Below, piece by piece: positions 49,808 through 59,072 of a stretch of 64,000 bases of DNA (its first letter is position 1; every line of letters starts with the position of its first letter). A program made the translations under genes and the position numbers. The stretch comes from Candidatus Spongiihabitans thiooxidans (GTDB lineage Bacteria > Pseudomonadota > Gammaproteobacteria > Arenicellales > Poriferihabitantaceae): contig LFLB01000022.1 in the NCBI GenBank assembly GCA_001543005.1, positions 179,956-243,955 of the forward strand, given 5' to 3'. The notes beneath the pieces are model-generated. The model saw only the letters and a list, made by a program, of their open reading frames with translations. It was not told where the DNA came from and searched no databases.

Positions 49808-51396
49808 GGTTTAGCCTCTCCACGATGATTTAATTGCCCATGGTTCTGTCCATGGTCATGTCTATAATCTTGTCCATCTTCAAAATCTTCGGCTTCGATA
49901 ATTTCGGCAACCACTCGCTCCATCATCGACGACCTTGACCCTTTGACCAAAACCGCCACGCCGACGCTTAAATTGCCCTTCAATTCAGCCACTAAATCGT
50001 CCAGACTTTGAAAAACCTGAGCACCCTTGCCGAAACCGCGCGCGTACTCGCCGGCATCGTTATTACCCCCGTTATCTTGTGAGACCAGGCACATAAGAAT
50101 ATCTATGCGCTTTTTGTGTGCATATCGACCCACTTCATGGTGCTGTTGCTTGCTTATTTTCCCGAGTTCTGCCATAGCACCCAAAACCAGAATCCTTGCT
50201 CCACCGAAATTTTCAAGCACATCAATGCCCACCTTAATCGACTGGGGATTGGCGTTATAGCTATCGTCGATCACGATGCACCCCATAAGCCCCGGCCGCG
50301 GATTGAGACGCCCATTCACTGCTTGCATGTTTTCAAGCCCGGTTTTTATGGACTGTATCGTGGCGCCGGCGGCGTGACAGATTGCGGCGGCGGCCAGGGC
50401 ATTCATTACATTGTGGCGCCCCGGCAAAGCCAAATTGATAGCGATGTGTTGTTCGTTATGCGGTTCATCAACAATGTGCAAATCGAAACGGCTGGTCAGC
50501 CATTCAGAGGTCGCTGCGGATAATATTTTTCCGATTGAGCCCCGAGTCTTTCTGGGTTTGGACTCTGTTTGAGTCCTGTGGCTTGGCGCCCGATCCAGGC
50601 TTTTATAACTCCCGAGGCGTAAATTGGTTATGCTCAGGTCTGCGGGTTTTTCCATCGCAAAAGTAATCACTCGACCGGTTTTTAACTGAGGTTTGACCTG
50701 AGACAACCATTGATCGCTGAATTGGTCGTCCGCGTTGATTACCGCAGTGCCGTTTTCCTTTAATCCAGAAAAAATTTCTGCTTTTGCCTGGGCAATTTGT
50801 TGCAGGTTACCCAGTCCCTTGAGGTGGGCTGGGGCAACATTATTAATTAACGCAATCGTCGGCTGGGTTAAGCGACTGAGGGTGGCGATTTCCCCAATGT
50901 GGTTGGTGCCCATTTCGATGACCGCAAAATCATGGTGCTCGTTTAATTTGAGCAATGTTAATGGCACGCCCCATTGATTGTTAAAACTTCGCTCTGGGAA
51001 CAGGCAATTTCCGCATTGATTCAATATCGATGCGGCCATAGCAGTGACTGTGGTTTTTCCATTGCTGCCGGTAATCGCCAGCACCGGAATATCGAAGCGC
51101 AAACGCCAGTGGCTTGCCAGTTGTCCGAGTGCTTGTGTGGTATCCGGGACTTTGATTTGGGGCATATCAATTTGAGCGGAGTCGGTATTCACGGCAGCAG
51201 AAACCATGGCCCCTACCGCCCCTTTCTTTTTCGCCTGGGTGACGAAATCGTGGCCATCGAATTTGTCTCCCGGGATGGCGACAAATAAATCTCCCCGCTC
51301 GATCGCTCTGGAATCCGTGGCAACCGTCGTGAATAGCGCATCCGCGCCGTATAGTTTTCCCTGAACGATATTGGCGGCTTCCGATAGCGCCATCAT
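49801..51396 (-). CDS. murF: UDP-MurNAc-tripeptide--D-alanyl-D-alanine ligase
   Basis: Adds the D-Ala-D-Ala dipeptide to the stem peptide. The 531 residues are longer than the usual 450-460. Extra length comes from a hydrophilic loop around residues 265-300 ([18 protein letters not shown]) and a His/Gly/Asn-rich C-terminal tail ([14 protein letters not shown]) after the normal end. Motifs: [44 protein letters not shown] and DDSYNANP. Its start shares an ATGA with the murE stop. The D-Ala-D-Ala substrate must come from a ddl gene outside this window. Confidence 0.95.
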   Translation of the reverse strand: MMALSEAANIVQGKLYGADALFTTVATDSRAIERGDLFVAIPGDKFDGHDFVTQAKKKGAVGAMVSAAVNTDSAQIDMPQIKVPDTTQALGQLASHWRLRFDIPVLAITGSNGKTTVTAMAASILNQCGNCLFPERSFNNQWGVPLTLLKLNEHHDFAVIEMGTNHIGEIATLSRLTQPTIALINNVAPAHLKGLGNLQQIAQAKAEIFSGLKENGTAVINADDQFSDQWLSQVKPQLKTGRVITFAMEKPADLSITNLRLGSYKSLDRAPSHRTQTESKPRKTRGSIGKILSAATSEWLTSRFDLHIVDEPHNEQHIAINLALPGRHNVMNALAAAAICHAAGATIQSIKTGLENMQAVNGRLNPRPGLMGCIVIDDSYNANPQSIKVGIDVLENFGGARILVLGAMAELGKISKQQHHEVGRYAHKKRIDILMCLVSQDNGGNNDAGEYARGFGKGAQVFQSLDDLVAELKGNLSVGVAVLVKGSRSSMMERVVAEIIEAEDFEDGQDYRHDHGQNHGQLNHRGEAKPC

Positions 51397-52982
51397 GACA
51401 ACTCCTCAAGAAGTTCTGCCACCATTGCCCGGTCGCTCAATGGGTTAACCGTGTTGCCGATTGTCTGAGTGTGTTCATGGCCTTTTCCCGCCAGCAAAAT
51501 TAAATCATCTTGATTGGAAGATTTAATCGCTTCCGCGATTGCTTGTTTACGATCATGAATGACCGTAATGGGTTCGCTCAATCCTTGTTTTATTTGTTCA
51601 ACAATTTGTGCGGCAGGCTCGGTACGCGGATTGTCATCGGTTACGATGATTCGGTCAGCGATTGATTGTGCAATCCGGCCCATTTGCGCTCGTTTGTCCT
51701 GATCGCGGTCACCACCGCAGCCAAATACCACGACTAAATTTCCGCGACACAGTGATTTGAGGGATTTAAGCGCGCGCTCCAGTGCGTCTGGCGTATGCGC
51801 ATAATCTACGACTACAGCAGGCTGGGTCGGACGATTACTAAACACTTCCATGCGCCCGGGCGGCACAGTGATGTGGGCAATCACTTCTGCTATTGCACCC
51901 ATTGCATAGCCCATTGCGAACAGACAACCGATAGTGGCAAGAATATTCGGCACATTAACTTCTCCCAACAACCTCGAATGAATCTGTTGGCTACTCCTCT
52001 GGCCCTGAAACATCAATTTAAACCGTATTCCCTGGTCATCCGTTTCCAGTTCAACCGCTTGCAATTCTCCAGACTTAATACCGTAACTAACGCAGGTTAG
52101 TCCTCGATCCCGCCGATTGCACAATTGCAACAGCGCACGGCCAAAATTATCATCACTATTTATTACCACGGCGTTGAGCGAGGTGAATTCAAATAACTTT
52201 TGCTTGGCATCGCCATAGCGGGTCATGGACTGGTGATAGTCGAGATGGTCATGGGTTAAATTTGTGAATATCGCGATATCGAAATCGATACCATTGGCTC
52301 GGCCCTGTTCCAGTCCATGAGAAGAGACTTCCATACTGACTGCACCGGCCTGGTTGGCTGAAAATTCGGACAACTGTTGATGAATGGATATCGCATCCAT
52401 AGTAGTCAATTCCGAAGGTTGCAGTTCGCTAACGAATCCACTGCCGATGGTTCCAGAATAACCACACCGTATGCCGAGCAATTCCAATGCCTGGGCGATC
52501 AAATAAGCGGTCGTGGTTTTTCCATTGGTGCCGGTAATTCCAATCATTTTCAAATTTTTAGACGGATTACCGAAATACCGAGCCGCAATTATCCCGAGTT
52601 TTTGTTGCAGATTTTCTATGCCAATCACTCGCGCGTCCTGCTTGACCGAGTCCTTTAGCAAGGGGCTGGCACCGATCTTTTCGAACAACACAGCAGCCGC
52701 GCCATTGGCCAATGCCTGATCGATATACGCTCGACCGTCGGTTATCATTCCCGGCAGCGCAATAAACATATCGCCATGCCCGATCTTTTGACTGCTGAGC
52801 TGAAGCGCCGCAATCAGACAATCATGGCCTTGCTCCACTTCAGCATATCCCGCCAACAATTCACTTAACCAAATTGTCGCCGACGGATTTGCCATGCCCA
52901 CTTCATGCAGGCCCGTTTTATTCAGGCTGGCTTTTTGATGATTAGTCACCGACATTGCGCTATTGGTTTTCTCAAACCTCAT
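51393..52982 (-). CDS. murE: UDP-MurNAc-dipeptide--meso-DAP ligase
   Basis: Adds the third stem-peptide residue. The DNPR motif (TDDNPRTEP, near residue 430) marks the meso-diaminopimelate type, so this cell has Gram-negative-type peptidoglycan. Other motifs: GITGTNGKTTTAYL, SMEVSSHGL, NLTHDHLDYH, VVDYAHTPDAL, FGCGGDRDQDKR. The start is uncertain: ATG 52982 overlaps the ftsI end by 11 bp and gives a long N terminus; ATG 52955 or 52895 (MANPSATIWL) are alternatives with equally weak ribosome-binding sites. Confidence 0.94.
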   Translation of the reverse strand: MRFEKTNSAMSVTNHQKASLNKTGLHEVGMANPSATIWLSELLAGYAEVEQGHDCLIAALQLSSQKIGHGDMFIALPGMITDGRAYIDQALANGAAAVLFEKIGASPLLKDSVKQDARVIGIENLQQKLGIIAARYFGNPSKNLKMIGITGTNGKTTTAYLIAQALELLGIRCGYSGTIGSGFVSELQPSELTTMDAISIHQQLSEFSANQAGAVSMEVSSHGLEQGRANGIDFDIAIFTNLTHDHLDYHQSMTRYGDAKQKLFEFTSLNAVVINSDDNFGRALLQLCNRRDRGLTCVSYGIKSGELQAVELETDDQGIRFKLMFQGQRSSQQIHSRLLGEVNVPNILATIGCLFAMGYAMGAIAEVIAHITVPPGRMEVFSNRPTQPAVVVDYAHTPDALERALKSLKSLCRGNLVVVFGCGGDRDQDKRAQMGRIAQSIADRIIVTDDNPRTEPAAQIVEQIKQGLSEPITVIHDRKQAIAEAIKSSNQDDLILLAGKGHEHTQTIGNTVNPLSDRAMVAELLEELS

Positions 52983-54696
52983 TCTTTTTTTTGAGTATGG
53001 AAGTAATTTGGGATGCATTGACACCATCCGGCTTAACGTTATACAAACGCATCAAATCCGCCATCAAACTTGAAAACACCGGCGCCGCAACATCTCCTCC
53101 GTAGTAAAATTTTCCTCTGGGATCATCAATAGCAACCACCATCACAAATTTAGGATCGGTTATCGGCGCCAATCCTGCGAACAGGGAAATATAGCGTTTA
53201 TTTTTGTAGCTGCCGTCTATTATCTTAAGGGTGGTTCCGGTTTTTCCACCGACACGGTAACGCGGGATTCGTGCTTTTCGCGCAGTGCCATTCGGCGTCG
53301 CAACCTGCTCTAGCATTGCGCGGATATTGGCTACGGTTTGTGCACGAAAAACCCGTTTGCCGCTTGCGCGATAGTTTGATTTTCTCGGTTGTAGCGTTAC
53401 CGGCAACAACACGCCGTCCGTTGCGAAGACTGTGTAGGCTCTGGCTAACTGCAATAGTGTCGTGGAAAATCCGTAGCCATAAGACAACGTTGCATGCTCA
53501 ATTTTTCGCGTGCGTTTTTTCAACACCCCTGAAATCTCCCCTGGTAAGCTTCCGGTTCGACTACCAAACCCGACATCCTCAAAGGTGTTGTATAAATCAT
53601 CAAACGGAAACGCCAATGCCAGTTTGGCAGAGCCGACATTGCTGGAATGGACCACAACATCGAACACCGATATCTCGCCGTAATCATGCACATCGCGTAT
53701 GGTATGACCGGAAACCTGATAGCGTCCCGGCGAAGTGTCCACCATGGTATCCGGGCCAACTTTGCCACTTTCCAATACCATGGCAATGGTAAATGGTTTG
53801 GCAGTGGAACCGGGCTCCAGAACATTGGTAACGGTGCTGTTTCGAAACACGCCCGGAGTCATTGAACTGCGATCATTAGGGTTGAACTGGGGTGAGTTGA
53901 CCATCGCAATTATTTCCCCGCTCGGAATCTCAAGCACAACAACGCCGCCGCCGACGGCATCGTGTTTCTTGATTGCGGATTCAAGATAACGACTTGCCCG
54001 CGACTGCACTCGTTGGTCGATAGTAATTACCAGATCCTTGCCATGCCGAACTTGCTGGATACTTTCCACGCTTTCAACATAGTGCCCGACCAAATCTTTA
54101 AGCACTCGTTTGCGGCCTTCCTTGCCTTTTAATTGGGTATCGAAAGCAAGCTCCAAACCTTCCTGCCCGTTGTCATCGACATCGGTAAACCCGAGTAAAT
54201 GCGCACCTACTGGCCCTCCGGGATAGTAACGTTTGTATTCTCTGCGTGCTTCCAGACCGGGAATTTTCATAGCCATAATCTGTTCCACTACAGTAGGCGG
54301 CATCTGTCTTTTGACGTACATAAAACTGGCATCAGAAAATTTTTCACAATTTTTCTGCAGAGTCTTTTTGGAAAGTTTGATGGTTTCCAACATCGGTTGC
54401 CACAATGATTGATCCTGACAAAATATACCGGGTTCTGCCGCAAGAGAATCTACCGGCGTACTTACCGACAACACCTGCCCGTTACGATCCAGAATTTGCC
54501 CTCGTTGCGGGGGAATTTTTACTGCCCTCAGATATCGTTTATCGCCCTGAACCCGTAACCTTTCATTTTCCTCAGTATGCAACTGCACTACCCGCAGTGC
54601 CAGAATAGCGAAAGCAGAAATCATCAGCGCAAGCACCACATGCCGACGCCCGCTTCGCATGCATGACTCTCTGTAATGCTTATTTTTTTTATTCAT
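52972..54696 (-). CDS. ftsI: Septal peptidoglycan transpeptidase FtsI (PBP3)
   Basis: Crosslinks septal peptidoglycan and is the target of several beta-lactams. The 574 residues have a basic cytoplasmic start, one helix (VVLALMISAFAILAL), a pedestal domain, and the transpeptidase with all three active-site boxes: STAK (EPGSTAKPF), SSN (VHSSNVGSA) and KTG (VGGKTGTT). The C terminus overlaps murE. A short run of tttatgccc repeats lies just upstream (54702-54719). Confidence 0.97.
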   Translation of the reverse strand: MNKKNKHYRESCMRSGRRHVVLALMISAFAILALRVVQLHTEENERLRVQGDKRYLRAVKIPPQRGQILDRNGQVLSVSTPVDSLAAEPGIFCQDQSLWQPMLETIKLSKKTLQKNCEKFSDASFMYVKRQMPPTVVEQIMAMKIPGLEARREYKRYYPGGPVGAHLLGFTDVDDNGQEGLELAFDTQLKGKEGRKRVLKDLVGHYVESVESIQQVRHGKDLVITIDQRVQSRASRYLESAIKKHDAVGGGVVVLEIPSGEIIAMVNSPQFNPNDRSSMTPGVFRNSTVTNVLEPGSTAKPFTIAMVLESGKVGPDTMVDTSPGRYQVSGHTIRDVHDYGEISVFDVVVHSSNVGSAKLALAFPFDDLYNTFEDVGFGSRTGSLPGEISGVLKKRTRKIEHATLSYGYGFSTTLLQLARAYTVFATDGVLLPVTLQPRKSNYRASGKRVFRAQTVANIRAMLEQVATPNGTARKARIPRYRVGGKTGTTLKIIDGSYKNKRYISLFAGLAPITDPKFVMVVAIDDPRGKFYYGGDVAAPVFSSLMADLMRLYNVKPDGVNASQITSILKKKNEV

Positions 54697-54791
54697 GTCC
54701 GTTTATGCCCTTTATGCCCTTATGGTTTGGGTATATCCAAAAAATAAACAACAGAAGGGTAAAACCGATGGCGCCTTTTATGGTTATATTC

Positions 54792-55154
54792 CTAGCCACC
54801 CTTCTCCTCCATTGTCTTTATTGAGCGCGTGACTTTATTGAACATGCCTTTATTAAACATGCCTTTATTAAACATGTTGTCCAATTGCTTCCCTGCTATC
54901 CGCACAGTAATAATTTGCTCCGGCGGTGGCGGTGACATTCCCAATCGAGTGCCCGCGTCATCGGCAATATTATTCTCCATGGCCCAAGTTGCTTTTTCCA
55001 GCATTAGCCGGCCCCACTCGTATTGTAAATGATTGCGTTGCTTCTCCATTTCTTGCAAGTCAATAAATGACAACCGATTTTCGTGGCGGACGGTGACCAC
55101 GAATAACGCACTGGCCAGCACCACAATCAGCATGAAAACAGATAGTTTATTCAT
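54792..55154 (-). CDS. ftsL: Cell division protein FtsL
   Basis: Small bitopic protein that forms the FtsQLB complex. The 120 residues have a very short cytoplasmic end, one helix (KLSVFMLIVVLASALFVVTV) and a periplasmic coiled coil (EMEKQRNHLQYEWGRLMLEKATWA). The C-terminal tail carries a threefold tandem repeat, MFNKG, MFNKG, MFNK, made by a 15-bp DNA repeat; this is not a family feature. Order rsmH-ftsL-ftsI supports the call where sequence alone is weak. Confidence 0.9.
   Translation of the reverse strand: MNKLSVFMLIVVLASALFVVTVRHENRLSFIDLQEMEKQRNHLQYEWGRLMLEKATWAMENNIADDAGTRLGMSPPPPEQIITVRIAGKQLDNMFNKGMFNKGMFNKVTRSIKTMEEKGG
54833..54877. repeat. 15-bp triple tandem repeat inside ftsL
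   Basis: Three copies of ctttattaaacatgc (the first with g for a, the last ending t) at 54833-54847, 54848-54862 and 54863-54877. The frame is kept, so the tail of FtsL contains repeated MFNKG units. Confidence 0.92.
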
Positions 55155-55172
55155 AGTGGTCGTATCCCCGCC

Positions 55173-56129
55173 CTATGCAACCTTTTGAACGGTACGCATA
55201 ATCGCGCTTCTTGCTCTGGGATTTTGTTTTAATTCAATCATCCCCGGCTTTATCGGTTTGCCGACCAATTTTAATCGCGGTTTTAACATGTCATGGGTAA
55301 CCGGCAGATCGTGGGGATAGGGATCGCCTTTAGATTGGTTGCGAAAAAACCGTTTCACTAGCCTGTCTTCGAGAGAATGAAAACTAATGACAACCAAGCG
55401 TCCTCCCACAACCAACGCCTCCAGCGCATCGGGCAATACAGATTCAATTTCCTGCAATTCCTGATTTATCGCAATACGAATAGCCTGAAAGGTTCGGGTT
55501 GCAGGGTGTTTATGCACTTTGTGGTATGGGTACTTGCTCTTTTCCTTTTCAGGAACGGCTTCGCACACAAGTTTCGACAATTGCCCAGTAGAGCTGATTT
55601 GGCTTTTCAACAAAGTTTGTTTAATTTTTCTGGCGATTCTTCGGGCAAATCTTTCTTCGCCAAATACTTTTAATACGCGAATTAGCTCACCCTCTTCGAC
55701 CTGTTGTATCCAGGTAGCCGCAGTCATCCCGGCACTGCGATCCATGCGCATATCAAGCGGCCCATCACGGCTAAAACTGAAGCCTCTTGCACAGTTGTCG
55801 AGCTGCGGTGAGGAAACACCAAAATCAAACAGGAGCGCATCAACTTTTCCGATCAAGTTACGCTCTGCCAGAATTTGGGAAAGCCTGGAGAATGGGGCAT
55901 GAATAATTTCAATGCGGTCCTGGTTTTTCCATTTTGACAATGCCTGGTCGATCGCGTCTTGATCACGATCGATAACAATTAATCGGGCCTGGCTGGCAAG
56001 CGTGCCGAAGATCGCCCGGGCATGGCCGCCACGACCATAGGTGGCATCTACAACTATTTTGCTGTCGGGGAGATTGAGCGCCTGCACGACCTCTTGTAAC
56101 AACACCGGGATGTGGGCTGATGCGTTCAT
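55173..56129 (-). CDS. rsmH: 16S rRNA (cytosine(1402)-N4)-methyltransferase
   Basis: Methylates C1402 of 16S rRNA. About 318 residues from ATG 56129 (MNASAHIPVLLQEV, the normal start); the frame continues upstream into mraZ but without family sequence. Motifs: VVDATYGRGGHARAI (SAM site), DALLFDFGVSSPQLD, RGFSFSRDGPLDMRMD, HPATRTFQAIRI, and VISFHSLEDRLVKRFF. It lies 17 bp after mraZ, the standard dcw opening. Confidence 0.97.
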   Translation of the reverse strand: MNASAHIPVLLQEVVQALNLPDSKIVVDATYGRGGHARAIFGTLASQARLIVIDRDQDAIDQALSKWKNQDRIEIIHAPFSRLSQILAERNLIGKVDALLFDFGVSSPQLDNCARGFSFSRDGPLDMRMDRSAGMTAATWIQQVEEGELIRVLKVFGEERFARRIARKIKQTLLKSQISSTGQLSKLVCEAVPEKEKSKYPYHKVHKHPATRTFQAIRIAINQELQEIESVLPDALEALVVGGRLVVISFHSLEDRLVKRFFRNQSKGDPYPHDLPVTHDMLKPRLKLVGKPIKPGMIELKQNPRARSAIMRTVQKVA

Positions 56130-56146
56130 GTTGGTTATCCTGTTGG

Positions 56147-56605
56147 CTACAGGGAAAGTTGCTCCATCTCCACCGACAAATTTTCCAGATCCATGTCTTC
56201 CTGCAACCACTGACTCCGGCGTGCATTCCACAGCTGTTCGCTCCAAATCTCAAATTTGTTTCCTTGGCCAATAAGTAGCACTGCTTTTTTCATCATTGCA
56301 AATTCCCGCAACGGAGCGGGCAATAATATTCTGCCGCTGCCATCCATTTCCACATCACTGGCATAACCCAGTAAAAATCGTTTTAGCCTTTGGTGGTTTG
56401 CATCAAAACTGGGCAACGCCACAATTTTTTGTTCCACCAACTCCCATTCGTCCAAAGGGTATAACCATAAGCAATACTCTTTGGTATTGTTTACGGTGAC
56501 AATCATTTTGCCGTCACAACGATCTATAAGGGCATTGCGGAATCTACTTGGAATTGCCAACCTACCTTTATCGTCGAGATTGAGTGTATTTGCGCCACGA
56601 ATCAT
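56147..56605 (-). CDS. mraZ: Transcriptional regulator MraZ
   Basis: AbrB-like DNA-binding protein that represses its own dcw operon. About 152 residues from ATG 56605 (MIRGANTLNLDDKGRLAIPSR, the normal start). It has the two MraZ half-repeats, each with the DxKGR-type signature: DDKGRLAIPSRFR near residue 11 and MDGSGRILLPAPLR near residue 85. Its own binding repeats stand 30 bp upstream. Confidence 0.96.
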   Translation of the reverse strand: MIRGANTLNLDDKGRLAIPSRFRNALIDRCDGKMIVTVNNTKEYCLWLYPLDEWELVEQKIVALPSFDANHQRLKRFLLGYASDVEMDGSGRILLPAPLREFAMMKKAVLLIGQGNKFEIWSEQLWNARRSQWLQEDMDLENLSVEMEQLSL

Positions 56606-56634
56606 AGTTATCAAGCCTGAATAATGTGAAAATT

Positions 56635-56649
56635 CCCCACAATTTCCCA
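56635..56649 (-). promoter_or_regulatory. MraZ operator (TGGGN repeats)
   Basis: On the minus strand TGGGA and TGGGG stand 10 bp apart (56645-56649 and 56635-56639), with a degenerate TGTTG in phase one step further upstream. MraZ of E. coli binds TGGGN repeats separated by 5 bp in front of mraZ, so this is very likely the autoregulatory site of the dcw cluster. Confidence 0.75.
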
Positions 56650-57226
56650 CTTTTCAACACTATATGTGCAAGCAACATACCTTGTCAAGAAAAAAACAAA
56701 GAGTTTTAGAGGGTAAAATCGCCTATTTTTAGTGCAAAAAGAAAATTTTCACCCGCTTACAAGTTAACGTAAATTCTTGATTTAAAATATAACAATCTAT
56801 CATGCTTGAATAAACTGGCACCAAAACCAAAAATATCTTTGAATTATGCGCTTAAACCCTCATCCATTGTGTAATTGAGTCATTGAGTAAAAAGTATAAT
56901 TTTTCAAATTTTATGTAGAAATAGTCAATATCATCAGCATCATCCACGTAATTCGGGCGATCCGGGGTCTTGAAAATGTAATCCAGTAGCGAATTTGGCT
57001 AAATAACCAACCGGGCTGAATAAAGCAGATCACGAATCAATGGCATCGAGAAACCTTTTTACGAAACGACAGGTGAGTTCCCATAATACTTTGCCTGACC
57101 ATAACTGAATGCCGGAATATAGTTTTTCCGCATAGACGGTTTGGCATTGGATTTGGGGCGATATCCCTAATCCTTGGCACTATAAGCCCTGTCGCTATGA
57201 CCTTTGGCGGATTGTTCACAAACAAG
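56650..57226. other. Long intergenic region upstream of mraZ
   Basis: About 577 bp without a supported gene. The AT-rich part nearest mraZ should hold the dcw promoter. The part at 57000-57230 is richer in GC and has an open minus-strand frame (57037-57279) that overlaps the regulator gene end and shows no family pattern. It could be a remnant of something, but I cannot name it. Confidence 0.5.
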
Positions 57227-57919
57227 CTAACTTCCAGGAACACCTTCAACCAGTTCATGCAGTCGTTTACAATCCTCAATAATAAGCTGTTTTCGCTTAC
57301 GCTTAATTAACCCCGATTTTTCCAGTTTTTTCAGCTCGCGGCTTACCGCCTCTCTGGTGCAACTTACTCGACTGGCGAGCTCTGCATGAGTGGGTGGATT
57401 ATTGATTCGAGCAACGCCGTCAAAATCCAGATTTTCTTTTGAAATACGCAGCAGTTGCGCGTGAATCCGTCTGCTTACATCCAAAGTGGCATACTCAAAA
57501 ATTCGATCGCACAATTGTCGCACTATCCCGGTCAGTTGCTGGAGCATTTCAATACAAACAGCCGGATATTTTTGCAATATCTTGAGAAAGTCGCCCGGCG
57601 ACACAATGGTTATTGTTGTGTCGGACAACGCGATGACGTTAGCCGATCGCGGCTTTCCATCGATCGCTGAAAACTCCCCGAAGTTGCCGCCAGCCGCAAT
57701 GTCAATAAAACTGACTTCTTTGCCTTCATTGGAAAAAAGGGTGACTCTTACACGTCCAGCATTGATCAGATATAAATTGGTGTCGCGATCCATGGCCCGA
57801 ACGATGTACTTGCCTTTCTTGAACTTCGTACTGACAGATTTTTTCAATAGCCGTTCGCGGTCTTCCTTGGTGAGTAGTTCAAGAAATGAGTTGCGCTGTT
57901 TTTTACTGTCTTCAACCAT
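57227..57919 (-). CDS. Crp/Fnr-family transcriptional regulator
   Basis: About 230 residues from ATG 57919; an in-frame TTG at 57946 is less likely. The cyclic-nucleotide-binding domain (about 35-130) is seen as FKKGKYIVRAMDRDTNLYLINAGRV and GNFGEFSAIDGKPRSANVIAL. A long dimer helix follows, then the winged helix-turn-helix with the recognition segment RVSCTREAVSRELKKLEKSGLI. The binding pocket has the GEFSAIDGKPRSA pattern close to Crp's, so a nucleotide ligand is possible. There are no FNR-type N-terminal cysteines, so it is not an oxygen sensor of that kind. Targets are unknown; it is divergent from the dehydrogenase gene. Confidence 0.88.
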   Translation of the reverse strand: MVEDSKKQRNSFLELLTKEDRERLLKKSVSTKFKKGKYIVRAMDRDTNLYLINAGRVRVTLFSNEGKEVSFIDIAAGGNFGEFSAIDGKPRSANVIALSDTTITIVSPGDFLKILQKYPAVCIEMLQQLTGIVRQLCDRIFEYATLDVSRRIHAQLLRISKENLDFDGVARINNPPTHAELASRVSCTREAVSRELKKLEKSGLIKRKRKQLIIEDCKRLHELVEGVPGS

Positions 57920-58103
57920 GGTTATTTTTATTCGATTCGTGTTCAAAAATTATCGTTGCATCAACTAATCATGGTATTGTTTTGAGGTACCGACTAAACG
58001 ATTTTATCGTTTTAACCAAAACTAATGATATCGAAACAACACACTACCGAAAATAAACCATTACTTCAACAGCCTTTGGACGCTCGGCTGTGAAAAAACC
58101 ATA

Positions 58104-59072
58104 ATGAAAGGCGTGATTCTCGATAAAGACTCATTCGACCGAGGTGATATCGACTTGAAAAAACTTCTGCAACATCCCGCTGAATGGATCGATTATGCAA
58201 GCACATCACCCGACCAAATTAAACACAGGATAAACGGGTGTGAAATAATAATTACCAACAAAGTTGGGCTGAATAAAGATTTGCTCGAATCAACAAATTG
58301 TTTGAAACTAATTATGATCGCAGCAACCGGCACCGATAATGTTGATCTCGACGAATGTCGCGCAAGAGGCATCACCGTTTGCAATGTCAGACATTACGCG
58401 ACCCCTGCTGTCGTTCAGCACACCTTCGCGCTGATGCTCAATTTGTTGACCAATCAATTTCGATATCATCAAGCTGTCACGGCAGGCGCCTGGCACAACA
58501 GCAATGTATTTTGTTTGCTCGACTATCCCATCGTCGAAATCGAGAATAAAACCTTGGGAATAATTGGTTATGGCACGTTGGGCAAAAAAGTCGCTGAGAT
58601 CGCTAAAGCGTTTGGGATGTCCATTCAAATATGTCAAAGACCAGGGGGGAAAAAGGTGCCCGGCAGGATTTCATTTAAGCAACTACTGGCTAATTCCGAT
58701 GTGCTAACGATCCATTGCCCACTGACACCAGATACACTCAATTTGCTTGGGGAAAATGAATTTAATCGAATGAAATCCAATGCCATCATTATTAACACCG
58801 CGCGCGGAGCAATCATAGACTCGGTGGCGTTGGTAAATGCGCTGAAAAAAGGACAAATTGCAGGCGCGGGAATCGATGTTTTAACCGAAGAACCACCTTC
58901 AAGCTCTGAGCCATTATTACAACCAGCCTTATCGCAACAAGATGCCCCAAACCTGATCGTTACGCCACACAATGCCTGGGCAACCAGAGAATCCCGACAG
59001 CGTCTGGTCGATCAAATGGCGGAAATTTTGGGTAAATGGTTAAGCGGTCATCCGATAAATGTGGTCAGCTAA
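58104..59072 (+). CDS. D-2-hydroxyacid dehydrogenase (hydroxypyruvate reductase-like)
   Basis: NAD(P)-dependent reduction of a 2-oxoacid. The 322 residues show the substrate domain ending near AATGTDNVDLDECRARGITVCNV, the Rossmann motif GIIGYGTLGKKVAEIAKAFGM, and the catalytic Arg (NTARGAIID), Glu (DVLTEEPP) and His (VTPHNAWATRESR). This pattern is closest to glycerate dehydrogenase/hydroxypyruvate reductase of the HprA type, but substrates in this family cannot be fixed by eye. The stop shares bases with the hemW start (TAATG). Confidence 0.88.
   Translation: MKGVILDKDSFDRGDIDLKKLLQHPAEWIDYASTSPDQIKHRINGCEIIITNKVGLNKDLLESTNCLKLIMIAATGTDNVDLDECRARGITVCNVRHYATPAVVQHTFALMLNLLTNQFRYHQAVTAGAWHNSNVFCLLDYPIVEIENKTLGIIGYGTLGKKVAEIAKAFGMSIQICQRPGGKKVPGRISFKQLLANSDVLTIHCPLTPDTLNLLGENEFNRMKSNAIIINTARGAIIDSVALVNALKKGQIAGAGIDVLTEEPPSSSEPLLQPALSQQDAPNLIVTPHNAWATRESRQRLVDQMAEILGKWLSGHPINVVS

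Noticed and set aside
57037..57279. An 80-codon minus-strand frame upstream of mraZ, in part reminiscent of transposase text in a neighbouring frame (GYRPKSNAKP).
   Set aside because: No continuous family pattern, no terminal repeats and overlap with the end of the Crp/Fnr gene; the resemblance is too short to call a remnant.
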